From Pseudomonadales bacterium (GTDB lineage: Bacteria; Pseudomonadota; Gammaproteobacteria; Pseudomonadales; Azotimanducaceae): DNA of 64,000 nucleotides. The position numbers and the translations under genes were made by a program. Under the pieces are notes generated by a model that did not search any database, was not told where the DNA came from, and saw nothing but the letters and a program-made list of their open reading frames with translations. Location of the stretch: positions 558,001 to 622,000 of the forward strand of contig JAHCAL010000001.1 of assembly GCA_019634925.1 (NCBI GenBank), given 5' to 3'. This document shows, piece by piece, positions 17,359 to 25,333 of this stretch (position 1 is its first letter; the number at the start of each line of letters is the position of its first letter).

Positions 17359-18494
17359 CCGATCTGCCCGAAGCACAGCGTAGGACACCGGCCGGCAAGC
17401 TGCGTGCGCGCGGCGCCGGGATCCCGTTCGACGGCGAGCCCGGTGCGTGGAACGCGATCACCGACGTACCGGGGGTCGAGGTCGGCTACTGCACGCTGAT
17501 CGAGGGTGATGGTCCGCTGGTGGTCGGCACGGGGCCGATCCGCACCGGCGTGACGGCGATCCTGCCACTCGGCCTCGCGCGCGGCGCTTCGGCCGTGTGG
17601 GCCGGCGTGTCGAGCCTGAACGGTTACGGTGAAATGACCGCGTTTCCGTGGGTGGACGAGGCCGGCCGCTGCGAAGGGCCGATCACGCTGACCAACACCC
17701 ACTCCGTCGGCGTCGCCCGCGACGCCACGATCAAGTGGCTGGTCGCGCGGCCGACCGCGCGGGATCGCGATGACGCGCAGTTCTGGCTGCCGGTGGCGGC
17801 GGAAACCTACGACGGCGAGCTGAACGACATCAACGGGCATCACGTGCGCGACGAACACGTGATTCGGGCCATCGAGTCCGCTCGCGGCGGACGCATCGAA
17901 GAAGGCAGCGTCGGCGGCGGTACCGGCATGCGCTGTTACCAGTTCAAGGCAGGCTCGGGCACTGCGTCGCGCGCACTCGACATTGCCGGCGAACGCTATC
18001 ACGTCGGCGCGTTCGTCCAGGCCAACTTCGGCCGGCGTTACATGTGCACGGTTGCCGGCATACCGCTCGGCCGCCACTTCCCGCCGCCGGAAGAGCAGCG
18101 TGCGACCCAGGAGACCGGGTCGATCATCGTCATCGTCGCGACCGACGCGCCGCTGCTGCCGCATCAGCTGCGTCGTGTGGCGCGTCGTCCGGCTCTGGCG
18201 ATGGCGCGCTCCGGAGGTGTCTCGGCACATTATTCGGGCGACCTGTTCCTGGCGTTCACGACCCGCAACGCAGAGGCGGTGCAGGAGGCGCGCAGGGTGA
18301 CCCGGCTCGACTATCTGCCGGATCAGCTGCTCACGCCGATCTTCGAGGCGACCATCCAGGCCACCGACGAGGCGATCGTCAACTCGTTCGTCGGCACGGC
18401 GGCGATGCGGGGCAAGGACGACCACCTGATCGAGGCATTTCCGGTCGAACGGGCGCGCGAAATCCTGCGCCATCACGGACGACTGGTGTTCTAG
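17355..18494 (+). CDS. P1 family peptidase, DmpA/BapA-like (beta- or D-aminopeptidase)
   Basis: A 379-residue Ntn-type hydrolase of the P1/DmpA family. Landmarks: NAITDVPGVEVGYCT near the N-terminus, NTHSVGVARDA, GSVGGGTGMRCYQFKAG, and ETG followed by SIIVIVATDAPLLPHQL. The Gly-Ser bond there is the usual autocleavage site, leaving Ser as N-terminal nucleophile of the beta subunit. Characterised members release D-Ala or L-residues (DmpA) or N-terminal beta-amino acids (BapA). It overlaps pepN by 4 bp and is followed 9 bp later by the epimerase. No signal peptide. Together with the class C hydrolases this indicates a substrate with D- or beta-residues; the specificity itself cannot be read. 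Confidence 0.9.
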   Translation: MTDLPEAQRRTPAGKLRARGAGIPFDGEPGAWNAITDVPGVEVGYCTLIEGDGPLVVGTGPIRTGVTAILPLGLARGASAVWAGVSSLNGYGEMTAFPWVDEAGRCEGPITLTNTHSVGVARDATIKWLVARPTARDRDDAQFWLPVAAETYDGELNDINGHHVRDEHVIRAIESARGGRIEEGSVGGGTGMRCYQFKAGSGTASRALDIAGERYHVGAFVQANFGRRYMCTVAGIPLGRHFPPPEEQRATQETGSIIVIVATDAPLLPHQLRRVARRPALAMARSGGVSAHYSGDLFLAFTTRNAEAVQEARRVTRLDYLPDQLLTPIFEATIQATDEAIVNSFVGTAAMRGKDDHLIEAFPVERAREILRHHGRLVF

Positions 18495-18503
18495 GAGTTC
18501 ATC

Positions 18504-19478
18504 GTGCGATTGACCGTAGAGATCGAGGACTGGCCGCTCGAGCGCCCGTTCCGTATCGCCTATCACACGTTCGAGTCGAGCCGGCTGATCAGGGTCGAGC
18601 TGCGCGATGGCGACCTGGTCGGGCGTGGCGAAGGCGGTGAACATCCGCAGCTCGAGCCGCTCGAGGCCGGGCGCGCGGCGATCGTGGCGCTCGCCCCGCG
18701 CATCGAGGCCGGGCTCGGCACTGCCGAGCTGCTCGAGCTCATGGGCCGCGGTCCGGCGCGCAACGCGCTCGATTGCGCGCTGTGGGATCTCGCCTGCAAA
18801 CGCGCGAACCGGCGGCTCTGGGAGCTCGAGGGGCTGCCCGCGCCCCGGCCGATGCGCACCGCGTACACGATCGGCATCGCGCCGCTTCCGGAGATGATCG
18901 AGGACGCGCTCGCGATGCGGGACTACACCCTGCTCAAGCTGAAGGTGGATGGTTCGTCCGGATTCGAGGTGCTCGAGGCGATCGCGGCGGCCCGGCCCGA
19001 TGCCGAATTCATCATCGATGCGAACGAGGGGTGGGCGCCGTCGCAGCTCGAAGCATTCATCGCGCGGATTGCCGACTACCCGGTGCGGCTCATCGAGCAG
19101 CCCCTCGCGAAGCATGCGGACCACGCGCTGGAGGCGATCGATTCGCCGATTCCGCTCGCGGCCGACGAGTCCTTCCACGGTCTGCCGGACGTCACCCGGC
19201 TCGCCGACCGCTACGATGTGATCAACATCAAGCTCGACAAGATCGGCGGGCTCACCGAGGCGCTGCTCGCGGCGCGGGCCGCGCGTGCTCAGGGACTCGG
19301 CGTCATGATCGGCTGCAACAACGCGACGTCGCTCGGCATTGCGCCGGCGTGGTGCGTGGGCCTGCTCTGTGAATACGCCGACCTCGACTCGCCGTTACTG
19401 CTGGCGCGTGACCGGACCCCGCCGCTCGAGTACCGCAATGGCCTCGTCGCGGCGCCCGACCGGGATCTCTGGGGATGA
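18504..19478 (+). CDS. Dipeptide epimerase (enolase superfamily, L-Ala-D/L-Glu epimerase type)
   Basis: A 324-residue member of the muconate-lactonising subgroup of enolases. Catalytic lysine in LLKLKVDG, metal ligands in IIDANEGW, LIEQPL and ADESFH, second catalytic Lys in NIKLDKIGG. Near the C-terminus D293-L-D295 forms the DxD motif that grips the substrate ammonium group in dipeptide epimerases, which separates this from sugar-acid dehydratases. It interconverts L,D and L,L dipeptides; classic members recycle murein L-Ala-D-Glu. The GTG start has AGGAG six bases upstream and the 3' end overlaps the next gene by 4 bp. In this operon it would convert D-residue dipeptides into ones ordinary peptidases can cut. 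Confidence 0.9.
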   Translation: MRLTVEIEDWPLERPFRIAYHTFESSRLIRVELRDGDLVGRGEGGEHPQLEPLEAGRAAIVALAPRIEAGLGTAELLELMGRGPARNALDCALWDLACKRANRRLWELEGLPAPRPMRTAYTIGIAPLPEMIEDALAMRDYTLLKLKVDGSSGFEVLEAIAAARPDAEFIIDANEGWAPSQLEAFIARIADYPVRLIEQPLAKHADHALEAIDSPIPLAADESFHGLPDVTRLADRYDVINIKLDKIGGLTEALLAARAARAQGLGVMIGCNNATSLGIAPAWCVGLLCEYADLDSPLLLARDRTPPLEYRNGLVAAPDRDLWG

Positions 19479-19990
19479 ACGATGCGGGGCCGAATGCGTC
19501 CGGAGCCGAGCGGATCCACGTCTTCACGGCGGGCGGGACGATCGACAAGATCTATTTCGACGCGGCCAGCGAATACGCGGTCGGTGCGTCCGTGGTCGGC
19601 GAACTCCTGCGCTCGGCCCGGGTGACCGCGGATTACCAGGTGACCGAACTGCTCCGCAAGGACAGCCTCGAGCTCACCGACGCGGACCGGGACACGATTC
19701 GTGACGCCGTGCTGGCGAGCGACAGCAGCCGGATCGTCATCACCCACGGCACCGATACCATGGCCGAGACCGCGCAGCGGCTCGCCGGGATCGCAGGGCG
19801 CGTGATCGTGCTGACTGGCGCGTTCGCCCCGGCCCGGTTTGCCACCAGCGACGCAGTATTCAACGTCGGCATGGCGTTCGCCGCGGTGCAGACGTTGCCG
19901 CCCGGCGTGTACATCGCCATGAACGGGCAGGTATTCGACGGTCTGGCGGTACGCAAGGACCGCGCAGCCATGCGGTTCGTACCCAGATGA
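19475..19990 (+). CDS. Small asparaginase-like protein (N-terminal asparaginase domain only)
   Basis: A 171-residue protein equal to only the N-terminal domain of the L-asparaginase fold (full enzymes about 330). Both active-site Thr loops are present: FTAGGTIDKIY (first Thr, about residues 18-28) and VITHGTDTMAETA (second Thr-Asp, about 88-100). The C-terminal dimer domain is absent and the stop is followed directly by the overlapping next gene, so this is not a local frameshift. Stand-alone half-length asparaginase-type proteins occur in other bacteria, with unclear activity. In context it may deamidate an Asn/Gln-like residue of the imported substrate; this is inference. Confidence 0.82.
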   Translation: MNDAGPNASGAERIHVFTAGGTIDKIYFDAASEYAVGASVVGELLRSARVTADYQVTELLRKDSLELTDADRDTIRDAVLASDSSRIVITHGTDTMAETAQRLAGIAGRVIVLTGAFAPARFATSDAVFNVGMAFAAVQTLPPGVYIAMNGQVFDGLAVRKDRAAMRFVPR

Positions 19991-21303
19991 GCGGGACACC
20001 TGCGAATCTCGACGCGCTCTGGATGCCGTACACGGCCAACCGGGCGTTCAAGGCGGCGCCGCGGATGATCGTGGGCGCGGACGGCTGCCACTACCTGACC
20101 GCCGATGGTCGCCGTGTGTTCGACAGCCTGTCAGGTCTCTGGTGCTGCGGCGCCGGACACAACCGTCCGGAGATCCTCGACGCGGTGGCGCGTCAACTCG
20201 GCAGTCTCGACTTCGCGCCCGGGTTCCAGTTCGGTCATCCGCTCGCGTTCGAATTGGCCGAACGGATCGCGCGCCTCATGCCTCCCGGTCTCGATCGGGT
20301 GTTCTTCACCAATTCCGGCTCCGAGGCGGCGGATACTTCGCTCAAGCTCGCGCGTGCCTACTGGCGTGCGTGCGGGCGGCCCGGCAAGACCCGCCTGATC
20401 GGCCGGGTCAAGGGTTACCACGGGGTCAACTTCGGCGGCACGAGCCTCGGGGGCATCGGCGCCAACCGCAAGCTGTTCGGCCCGCTCGTGGACGCCGATC
20501 ACCTGCCCGCGACACAGGTGCCCGGGGAAGTGTTCCGGCGCGGCATGCCGGAGACCGGCGCGTACCTGGCCGATCGGCTGGAGGAACTGGTCGCATTGCA
20601 TGACGCGTCCAACATCGCGGCCGTCATCGTCGAACCCATGTCGGGGTCGGGCGGCGTGGTGGTGCCGCCGCGCGGCTATCTCGCGCGGCTGCGCGAGATC
20701 TGCACCCGACACGACATCCTGCTCATCTTCGATGAAGTGATCACCGGGTTCGGACGGATGGGCGCGGCCACCGGCGCCGCCGCGTTCGGCGTGGTCCCGG
20801 ACATCATCAACGTCGCGAAGCAGCTGACCAACGGGGCCGTGCCGATGGGCGCGGTGGTTGCGTCGCGCGCGATCCACGACGCGTTCATGGCTGCGCCGGC
20901 CGCGGAACACACGATCGAGTTTCCCCACGGTTACACGTATTCGGGGCACCCGGTGGCCTGCGCCGCCGGGCTCGCCGCGCTCGACATCTTCGAGCGGGAA
21001 GGACTCGCCGATCGTGCCGCCGCGCTCGCGCCGCACTTCGAGGCGGCCCTGCACGCGTGCCGCGATGCGCCGAACGTCGTCGACATCCGCAACTTCGGCC
21101 TGGCCGGCGCCATCCAGCTCGCGGCGCGCGACGGCGACCCGACGGTACGGCCCTACCAGATCGGCCGGCGCATGTGGGAGCAGGGCTCTTACGTGCGCTG
21201 GGGCGGCGACACGCTGCAGTTCGGGCCACCGTTCGTCGCGGCACCGGCTGACATCACGCACCTGTTCGAGGTGCTGCTCGGCGTCCTGCGCACGACACCT
21301 TGA
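19987..21303 (+). CDS. Class III PLP aminotransferase, omega-amino acid:pyruvate type
   Basis: A 438-residue fold-type I aminotransferase. The opening WMPYTANRAFKAAPRM, NSGSEAADTSLKLARAYW, IFDEVITGFGRMGA (PLP-ring Asp) and NVAKQLTNGAVPMGAVV (PLP lysine) match beta-alanine/omega-amino acid:pyruvate aminotransferases. It would move an amino group from a beta- or omega-amino acid to pyruvate, giving a semialdehyde and alanine. That links to alanine dehydrogenase (9713) and to the aldehyde dehydrogenase (23897). It overlaps the asparaginase-like gene by 4 bp. The exact amino donor is not readable. Confidence 0.9.
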   Translation: MSGTPANLDALWMPYTANRAFKAAPRMIVGADGCHYLTADGRRVFDSLSGLWCCGAGHNRPEILDAVARQLGSLDFAPGFQFGHPLAFELAERIARLMPPGLDRVFFTNSGSEAADTSLKLARAYWRACGRPGKTRLIGRVKGYHGVNFGGTSLGGIGANRKLFGPLVDADHLPATQVPGEVFRRGMPETGAYLADRLEELVALHDASNIAAVIVEPMSGSGGVVVPPRGYLARLREICTRHDILLIFDEVITGFGRMGAATGAAAFGVVPDIINVAKQLTNGAVPMGAVVASRAIHDAFMAAPAAEHTIEFPHGYTYSGHPVACAAGLAALDIFEREGLADRAAALAPHFEAALHACRDAPNVVDIRNFGLAGAIQLAARDGDPTVRPYQIGRRMWEQGSYVRWGGDTLQFGPPFVAAPADITHLFEVLLGVLRTTP

Positions 21304-21335
21304 CCGGATCTCCACGAACGGAGCAGACCGACATC

Positions 21336-22646
21336 ATGTATCCAGACGACAGCCATCGATCCGCCGCGCTCTTCGCGCGTGCACGCAAGGTCCTGCCGGG
21401 CGGGAACAGCCGGCACGGCGTGTTCCTGAGCCCGTTCCCGGCGTATGCCGTCAGTGCGTCCGGTTGTCGCGTGGTCGATGCGGACGGCGTCGAGCGGATC
21501 GACTGTGTCAACAACTGGTCCTCGCTCATCCACGGGCACTGCAATCCCGCCGTCGTGGAAGCGGTGCGTGCGCAGGCCGGCCGCCTGATGGCGGTGGGTA
21601 TGCCCACCGAGGCGGAGATCGAACTCGCGGAGCTGCTGGTCGAGCGGCTTCCGGGCGTGGACCAAGTACGGTTTTCGAACTCCGGCTCCGAGGCAGTCCT
21701 GTTCGCGCTGCGCGCTGCGCGTGCTTTCACGGGGCGCGCGAAGATCGCCAAGGTGGAAGGTGCCTATCACGGCAACATCGACGCGGTGGAAGTGAGCGTG
21801 GCGCCGCCGGCGTCGCGCTGGGGCGACGCCCATGCGCCCGCGCCGGTACCGGCGACCGACGGCATTCCGCCGGGCGTCCTCGAGGATACCGTGGTGCTGC
21901 CGTTCAACGACGTTCAGTCGTCGGAGGCGCTGCTCCGCGAACACGGCGCCGAGCTGGCGGCCGTGGTGCTCGATCCGGTGGTCTCGCGCATGGGGCTGGT
22001 GGCCGCGACGCCCGAGTACCTGCGGATGGTGCGTCGTGTGACGCAGGAACTCGGCATCCTGCTGGTATTCGACGAGGTCTTTTCGTTCCGGCTCGGTTAT
22101 CACGGCATCCAGGGCGAAGTCGGCGTGATCCCGGACCTGACCGCGCTCGGCAAGATCATCGGTGGCGGCCTGCCGGTCGGCGCGACCGGCGGCCGTGCCG
22201 ACGTCATGGCCGTGTTCGACCAGACCCTGCCGCCGCTCAAGGTCGAGCACGGCGGAACCTACAACGCGAATCCGATGACCATGGTGGCCGGCCTCGCGTG
22301 CATGCGCCAGATGACACCGGACGCCTACCAGCGGATCGCCGCGCTCGGCGACCGGCTGCGTGCGGGCCTGCGCCGGGCGCTGGACGATACCGGGGTCGTA
22401 GGGCAGGTGCGTGGCCAGGGGTCGCTGGCCGCGATCGGTTTCACGGGCGAGCCGGCAACCGGCTACCGCAGTCTCGGCTACCGCGAGGAAGAGCGGCGCA
22501 AGGCCGGGATCCTGCATCGCCACCTGATGAACCACGGCGTGCAGATCGTCCCGTACGGTATGTTCATCCTGTCGACGCCGATGACGGAGGCGGACATCGA
22601 CTTCATCGTCCTGCAGGTCCGCGGCGGACTCGAACGGGTCCGTTGA
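21336..22646 (+). CDS. Class III aminotransferase, glutamate-1-semialdehyde aminomutase-like
   Basis: A 436-residue PLP enzyme of the GSA-aminomutase-like branch: LPGGNSRHGVF, DCVNNWSSLIHGHCNP, FSNSGSEAVLFALRAARAFTGR, LVFDEVFSFRLGYHG (PLP Asp) and LGKIIGGGLPVGATGG (PLP Lys). True HemL has a different opening and substrate gate, so this is more likely a catabolic beta- or gamma-amino acid aminotransferase. ATG 21336 is preferred to a TTG at 21300: a GGAG lies 12 bases upstream and the family begins near here. It is the last gene of the plus-strand operon, with 8 bp to the convergent aminotransferase gene. Confidence 0.87.
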   Translation: MYPDDSHRSAALFARARKVLPGGNSRHGVFLSPFPAYAVSASGCRVVDADGVERIDCVNNWSSLIHGHCNPAVVEAVRAQAGRLMAVGMPTEAEIELAELLVERLPGVDQVRFSNSGSEAVLFALRAARAFTGRAKIAKVEGAYHGNIDAVEVSVAPPASRWGDAHAPAPVPATDGIPPGVLEDTVVLPFNDVQSSEALLREHGAELAAVVLDPVVSRMGLVAATPEYLRMVRRVTQELGILLVFDEVFSFRLGYHGIQGEVGVIPDLTALGKIIGGGLPVGATGGRADVMAVFDQTLPPLKVEHGGTYNANPMTMVAGLACMRQMTPDAYQRIAALGDRLRAGLRRALDDTGVVGQVRGQGSLAAIGFTGEPATGYRSLGYREEERRKAGILHRHLMNHGVQIVPYGMFILSTPMTEADIDFIVLQVRGGLERVR

Positions 22647-22654
22647 CGCATACG

Positions 22655-23860
22655 TCAGCGGCGGGCGGACCCGTGGTGCCGCCACCAGTCGGCGAGCCGC
22701 GCGATGCCGGCCTCGAGCGTTTCCGGCCGGACCGCGAAGCACCAGCGCAGCCAGCCCTCACCCTCCGGACCGAACGCGGCGCCCGGCGCGAGGCCGAGCC
22801 CGGCCTCGGTGACCAGCCGCCGCGCCAGCGCCACCGAATCGGTGTATCCGGGCAGGCGGAAGAAGACATACATGCCGCCGGCCGGGCAGGGCGCTTCGAC
22901 GCCGTCCAGTTCGCGCAGCGCGGCAATCAACCGATCCCGGCGCGCAGTGAGTTCGGCGCGCAGCGCCTCGACGGCAGGCTCACCGTCGCGTATGGCGGCA
23001 AGCCCGCCGGCCTGGACGAAGTCCGGCGCGCACGATGTGTTGTACTCCACCAGCTTGCCGAGATCCGTTTCGAGCGACGGCGGCGCGGCGATCCAGCCGA
23101 GTCGCCAGCCGGTCATGAGCCAGGCCTTGGAGAAACTGTTCACCCCGATCACGCGGTCGTCCGGCTCCGCGGCGGCGAGAATGGACGGCGCCCGATCGAC
23201 GGCGGGGTCCAGCACGAGACGTTCGTAGACGTCGTCGCCGAGCAGCCAGACGCCGAGGCGCCGGCAATGGTCGAGCAGCGTGTCGCGGGCGGTCGGATCG
23301 AGCATCCAGCCGGTCGGATTGGCCGGCGAGTTGACCAGAACGAGCCGCGTCGCGGGAGTGATCGAGTCGATCAATCGATCCAGGTCGAGTGTCCAGGCGT
23401 CCACCCCCGGGGTCAGGCCGACCCGCACCACCTCGGCGCCGAGGATGCGCGGAATCTCGACGAGGTTGGGCCAGACCGGGCTGACCGCGACGACGCGATC
23501 ACCCGGGTCGAGCAGTGCCTGCATGGAGATCATCAGCGCCGAAATCCCGGCACTGGTGACGGTGATTCGATCCTGGCCGACCGGTCGGCCATGCAGGCGC
23601 GTGAGGTAGTCCGCGAGCGCGCTGCGCAGGTCGGCGTTGCCATTGTTGTGGGTATAGAACGTACGGCCGCCGGCAAGCGCTGCGATCGCGGCGTCGCGAA
23701 TGTAGGCCGGCGTGGTCGCATCGCTCTCGCCGAACCAGAAGCGCATGACGTCGGTGCGACCGAAGCCGGCGTTGGCGACTTCGCGCACCTTCGATGCGGC
23801 GAGTGCGGTGACCGCGGCGCGTGCCCGGGGATGGTTGTCCGGCCCGCTGTTCATGCGCAT
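22655..23860 (-). CDS. Class I/II pyridoxal-phosphate aminotransferase (AspC-like)
   Basis: A 401-residue fold-type I aminotransferase. GESDATTPAYIRDAAIAAL, ITVTSAGISALMISMQALL, LVNSPANPTGWM, LGDDVYERLV and the PLP-lysine segment NSFSKAWLMTGWRLGW identify the aspartate/aromatic aminotransferase group. It is the last gene of the minus-strand operon (serine hydrolase, FAH protein, aldehyde dehydrogenase, this gene), 36 bp after the dehydrogenase. It meets the plus-strand operon tail to tail. Probably transaminates an alpha-amino acid released from the substrate. Confidence 0.9.
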   Translation of the reverse strand: MRMNSGPDNHPRARAAVTALAASKVREVANAGFGRTDVMRFWFGESDATTPAYIRDAAIAALAGGRTFYTHNNGNADLRSALADYLTRLHGRPVGQDRITVTSAGISALMISMQALLDPGDRVVAVSPVWPNLVEIPRILGAEVVRVGLTPGVDAWTLDLDRLIDSITPATRLVLVNSPANPTGWMLDPTARDTLLDHCRRLGVWLLGDDVYERLVLDPAVDRAPSILAAAEPDDRVIGVNSFSKAWLMTGWRLGWIAAPPSLETDLGKLVEYNTSCAPDFVQAGGLAAIRDGEPAVEALRAELTARRDRLIAALRELDGVEAPCPAGGMYVFFRLPGYTDSVALARRLVTEAGLGLAPGAAFGPEGEGWLRWCFAVRPETLEAGIARLADWWRHHGSARR

Positions 23861-23896
23861 CCCCTGGGCGTCCTGGTGCGGAACGGGCGCGGTCGG

Positions 23897-25333
23897 TCAG
23901 GCACGCACATAGGTCGTCTTCATCTGGGTATAGAACTCCACGGCAGCGCCACCCTGTTCGCGCGGTCCGTAGCTCGATCCACGGGTCCCGCCGAATGGAA
24001 CATGATAGTCCACCCCCGCGGTCGGCAGGTTCACCATGACCATGCCGACGCGGACTTCCCGACGGAACCGCCGCACGGCGGCAAGCGACTGCGACACGAT
24101 TCCCGCCGACAGGCCGAACGGCGTTGCGTTCGCGACTTCGATGGCCTCGTCGAGGCCGGCGACCCGGATCACGCTGGCCACCGGTCCGAAGATCTCCTGC
24201 TGGTTCAGCGGCATCCCCGGCGTGGTTTCGGTGAAAAGAGTGGGCTCGAGATAGTGACCGGGTCGCGCGGTGCGCGGCCTTCGGCCACCTGCCACCAGGC
24301 GGGCGCCCGCCGCGCGACCGGCTTCCACCGCGGCGATGCTGCGCTCGAGTTGCGCCTGTGAAACCTGTGGTCCGATCTGCGCGCCCGGATCGCGTGCATC
24401 GCCGACGGCGAGCTGCGCGACGCGCTGCGTGAGAGCTGCCACGAACGTGTCGTGGATCGCATCCTCGACGATCAGGCGGCTCGACGCCGTGCAGCGCTGA
24501 CCGCAGGAATAGTAGGCGCCGTCGAGTGCCACCTCGACCGCCCGCTCGAGATCCGCATCCGCCATGATCACCAGCGGGTTCTTCCCGCCCATTTCCAGCT
24601 GCACGCGTGCCTGACGGGCGAGCGTGGCAAGCGCGACGGCGGCGCCCGCGGCCTGCGAGCCGGTGAACGACACGCCGCTCACGTCCGGGTGCGCCGCGAG
24701 CGCGCTGCCTGCGGCGGCTTCGCCGAAGACGAGATTGAACACGCCGGCGGGTACGCCTGCGGCGTCGACGATCTCCGCCAGGGTCGCCGCGACCAGCGGG
24801 CTCAGCGTGGAGGGCTTGAGTACGACCGTGTTGCCGAACGCGAGCGCCGGGGCGCTCTTCCAGGCCGGGATCGCGATCGGGAAATTCCAGGGAGTGATGA
24901 GCCCGAACACGCCGACCGGTTCGCGGTGCACCTCGATCTCGACGCCCGGGCGGACCGAGTCCAGGGTCTGGCCGTGCCGGCGCAGGGCTTCCGCGCCGAA
25001 GTAGCGGAAGACGCGCCCGGCCCGGGTCACCTCGCCGATCGCCTCGGACCGGAGCTTGCCTTCCTCGCGGGCGAGCATGTCGCCGATTTCCTCGCGCCGG
25101 GCCAGCAGCGCCGTCCCGACCCGGTCGAGACAGTCGCCACGTTCCTCGGGGGTGCGCGCGCGCCACGCCGGAAACGCCGCCCGGGCCGCGCTGACGGCGG
25201 CGTCGATCTCGACCGACGTGCCATGCGGTACCCGCGCGACGCGATCATGCAGGTCGGAAGGGTTTTCCCGCTCCGCCCAGGCGCCTCCGGTGACGAACGC
25301 ACCGTCAATGTAGTGGTGGACTTCGCGAATCAT
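23897..25333 (-). CDS. Aldehyde dehydrogenase, semialdehyde-oxidising type
   Basis: A 478-residue NAD(P)-dependent aldehyde dehydrogenase. VFGLITPWNFPIAIPAWK (cofactor), VSFTGSQAAGAAV, LEMGGKNPLVIM with the general-base Glu, and SCGQRCTASSRLIVED with the catalytic Cys are all intact. Its length and the GMVMVNLPTAGVDYHVPFGGTRGSSYG ending fit the alpha-ketoglutarate-semialdehyde or succinate-semialdehyde group. ATG 25333 shares ATGA with the stop of the FAH-family gene (4-bp overlap), so the two are translationally coupled. An in-frame extension to 25420 overlaps the FAH gene and is discarded. It probably oxidises the semialdehyde made by the FAH enzyme or by the omega-aminotransferase. Confidence 0.9.
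   Translation of the reverse strand: MIREVHHYIDGAFVTGGAWAERENPSDLHDRVARVPHGTSVEIDAAVSAARAAFPAWRARTPEERGDCLDRVGTALLARREEIGDMLAREEGKLRSEAIGEVTRAGRVFRYFGAEALRRHGQTLDSVRPGVEIEVHREPVGVFGLITPWNFPIAIPAWKSAPALAFGNTVVLKPSTLSPLVAATLAEIVDAAGVPAGVFNLVFGEAAAGSALAAHPDVSGVSFTGSQAAGAAVALATLARQARVQLEMGGKNPLVIMADADLERAVEVALDGAYYSCGQRCTASSRLIVEDAIHDTFVAALTQRVAQLAVGDARDPGAQIGPQVSQAQLERSIAAVEAGRAAGARLVAGGRRPRTARPGHYLEPTLFTETTPGMPLNQQEIFGPVASVIRVAGLDEAIEVANATPFGLSAGIVSQSLAAVRRFRREVRVGMVMVNLPTAGVDYHVPFGGTRGSSYGPREQGGAAVEFYTQMKTTYVRA

Noticed and set aside
13252..17388. Very long open frame (1378 codons) on the minus strand
   Set aside because: It is antisense to the serine hydrolase and pepN, rich in Arg/His/Gly with no domain, and results from codon bias in GC-rich DNA.
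17304..19178. 624-codon minus-strand frame
   Set aside because: Antisense to the P1 peptidase and the epimerase, whose motifs are clear on the plus strand.
21336..22646. hemL (glutamate-1-semialdehyde aminomutase)
   Set aside because: Family-level similarity only; the catabolic operon setting and divergent opening argue against a tetrapyrrole role.
22645..22665. Small TGACG/CGTCA hairpin between the convergent aminotransferases
   Set aside because: Five-base arms and no T-run; too weak to call a terminator.
20858..24361. 1167-codon plus-strand open frame
   Set aside because: It crosses two aminotransferases in a shifted frame and an antisense stretch; low-complexity Arg/Ala/Pro composition with no motif.
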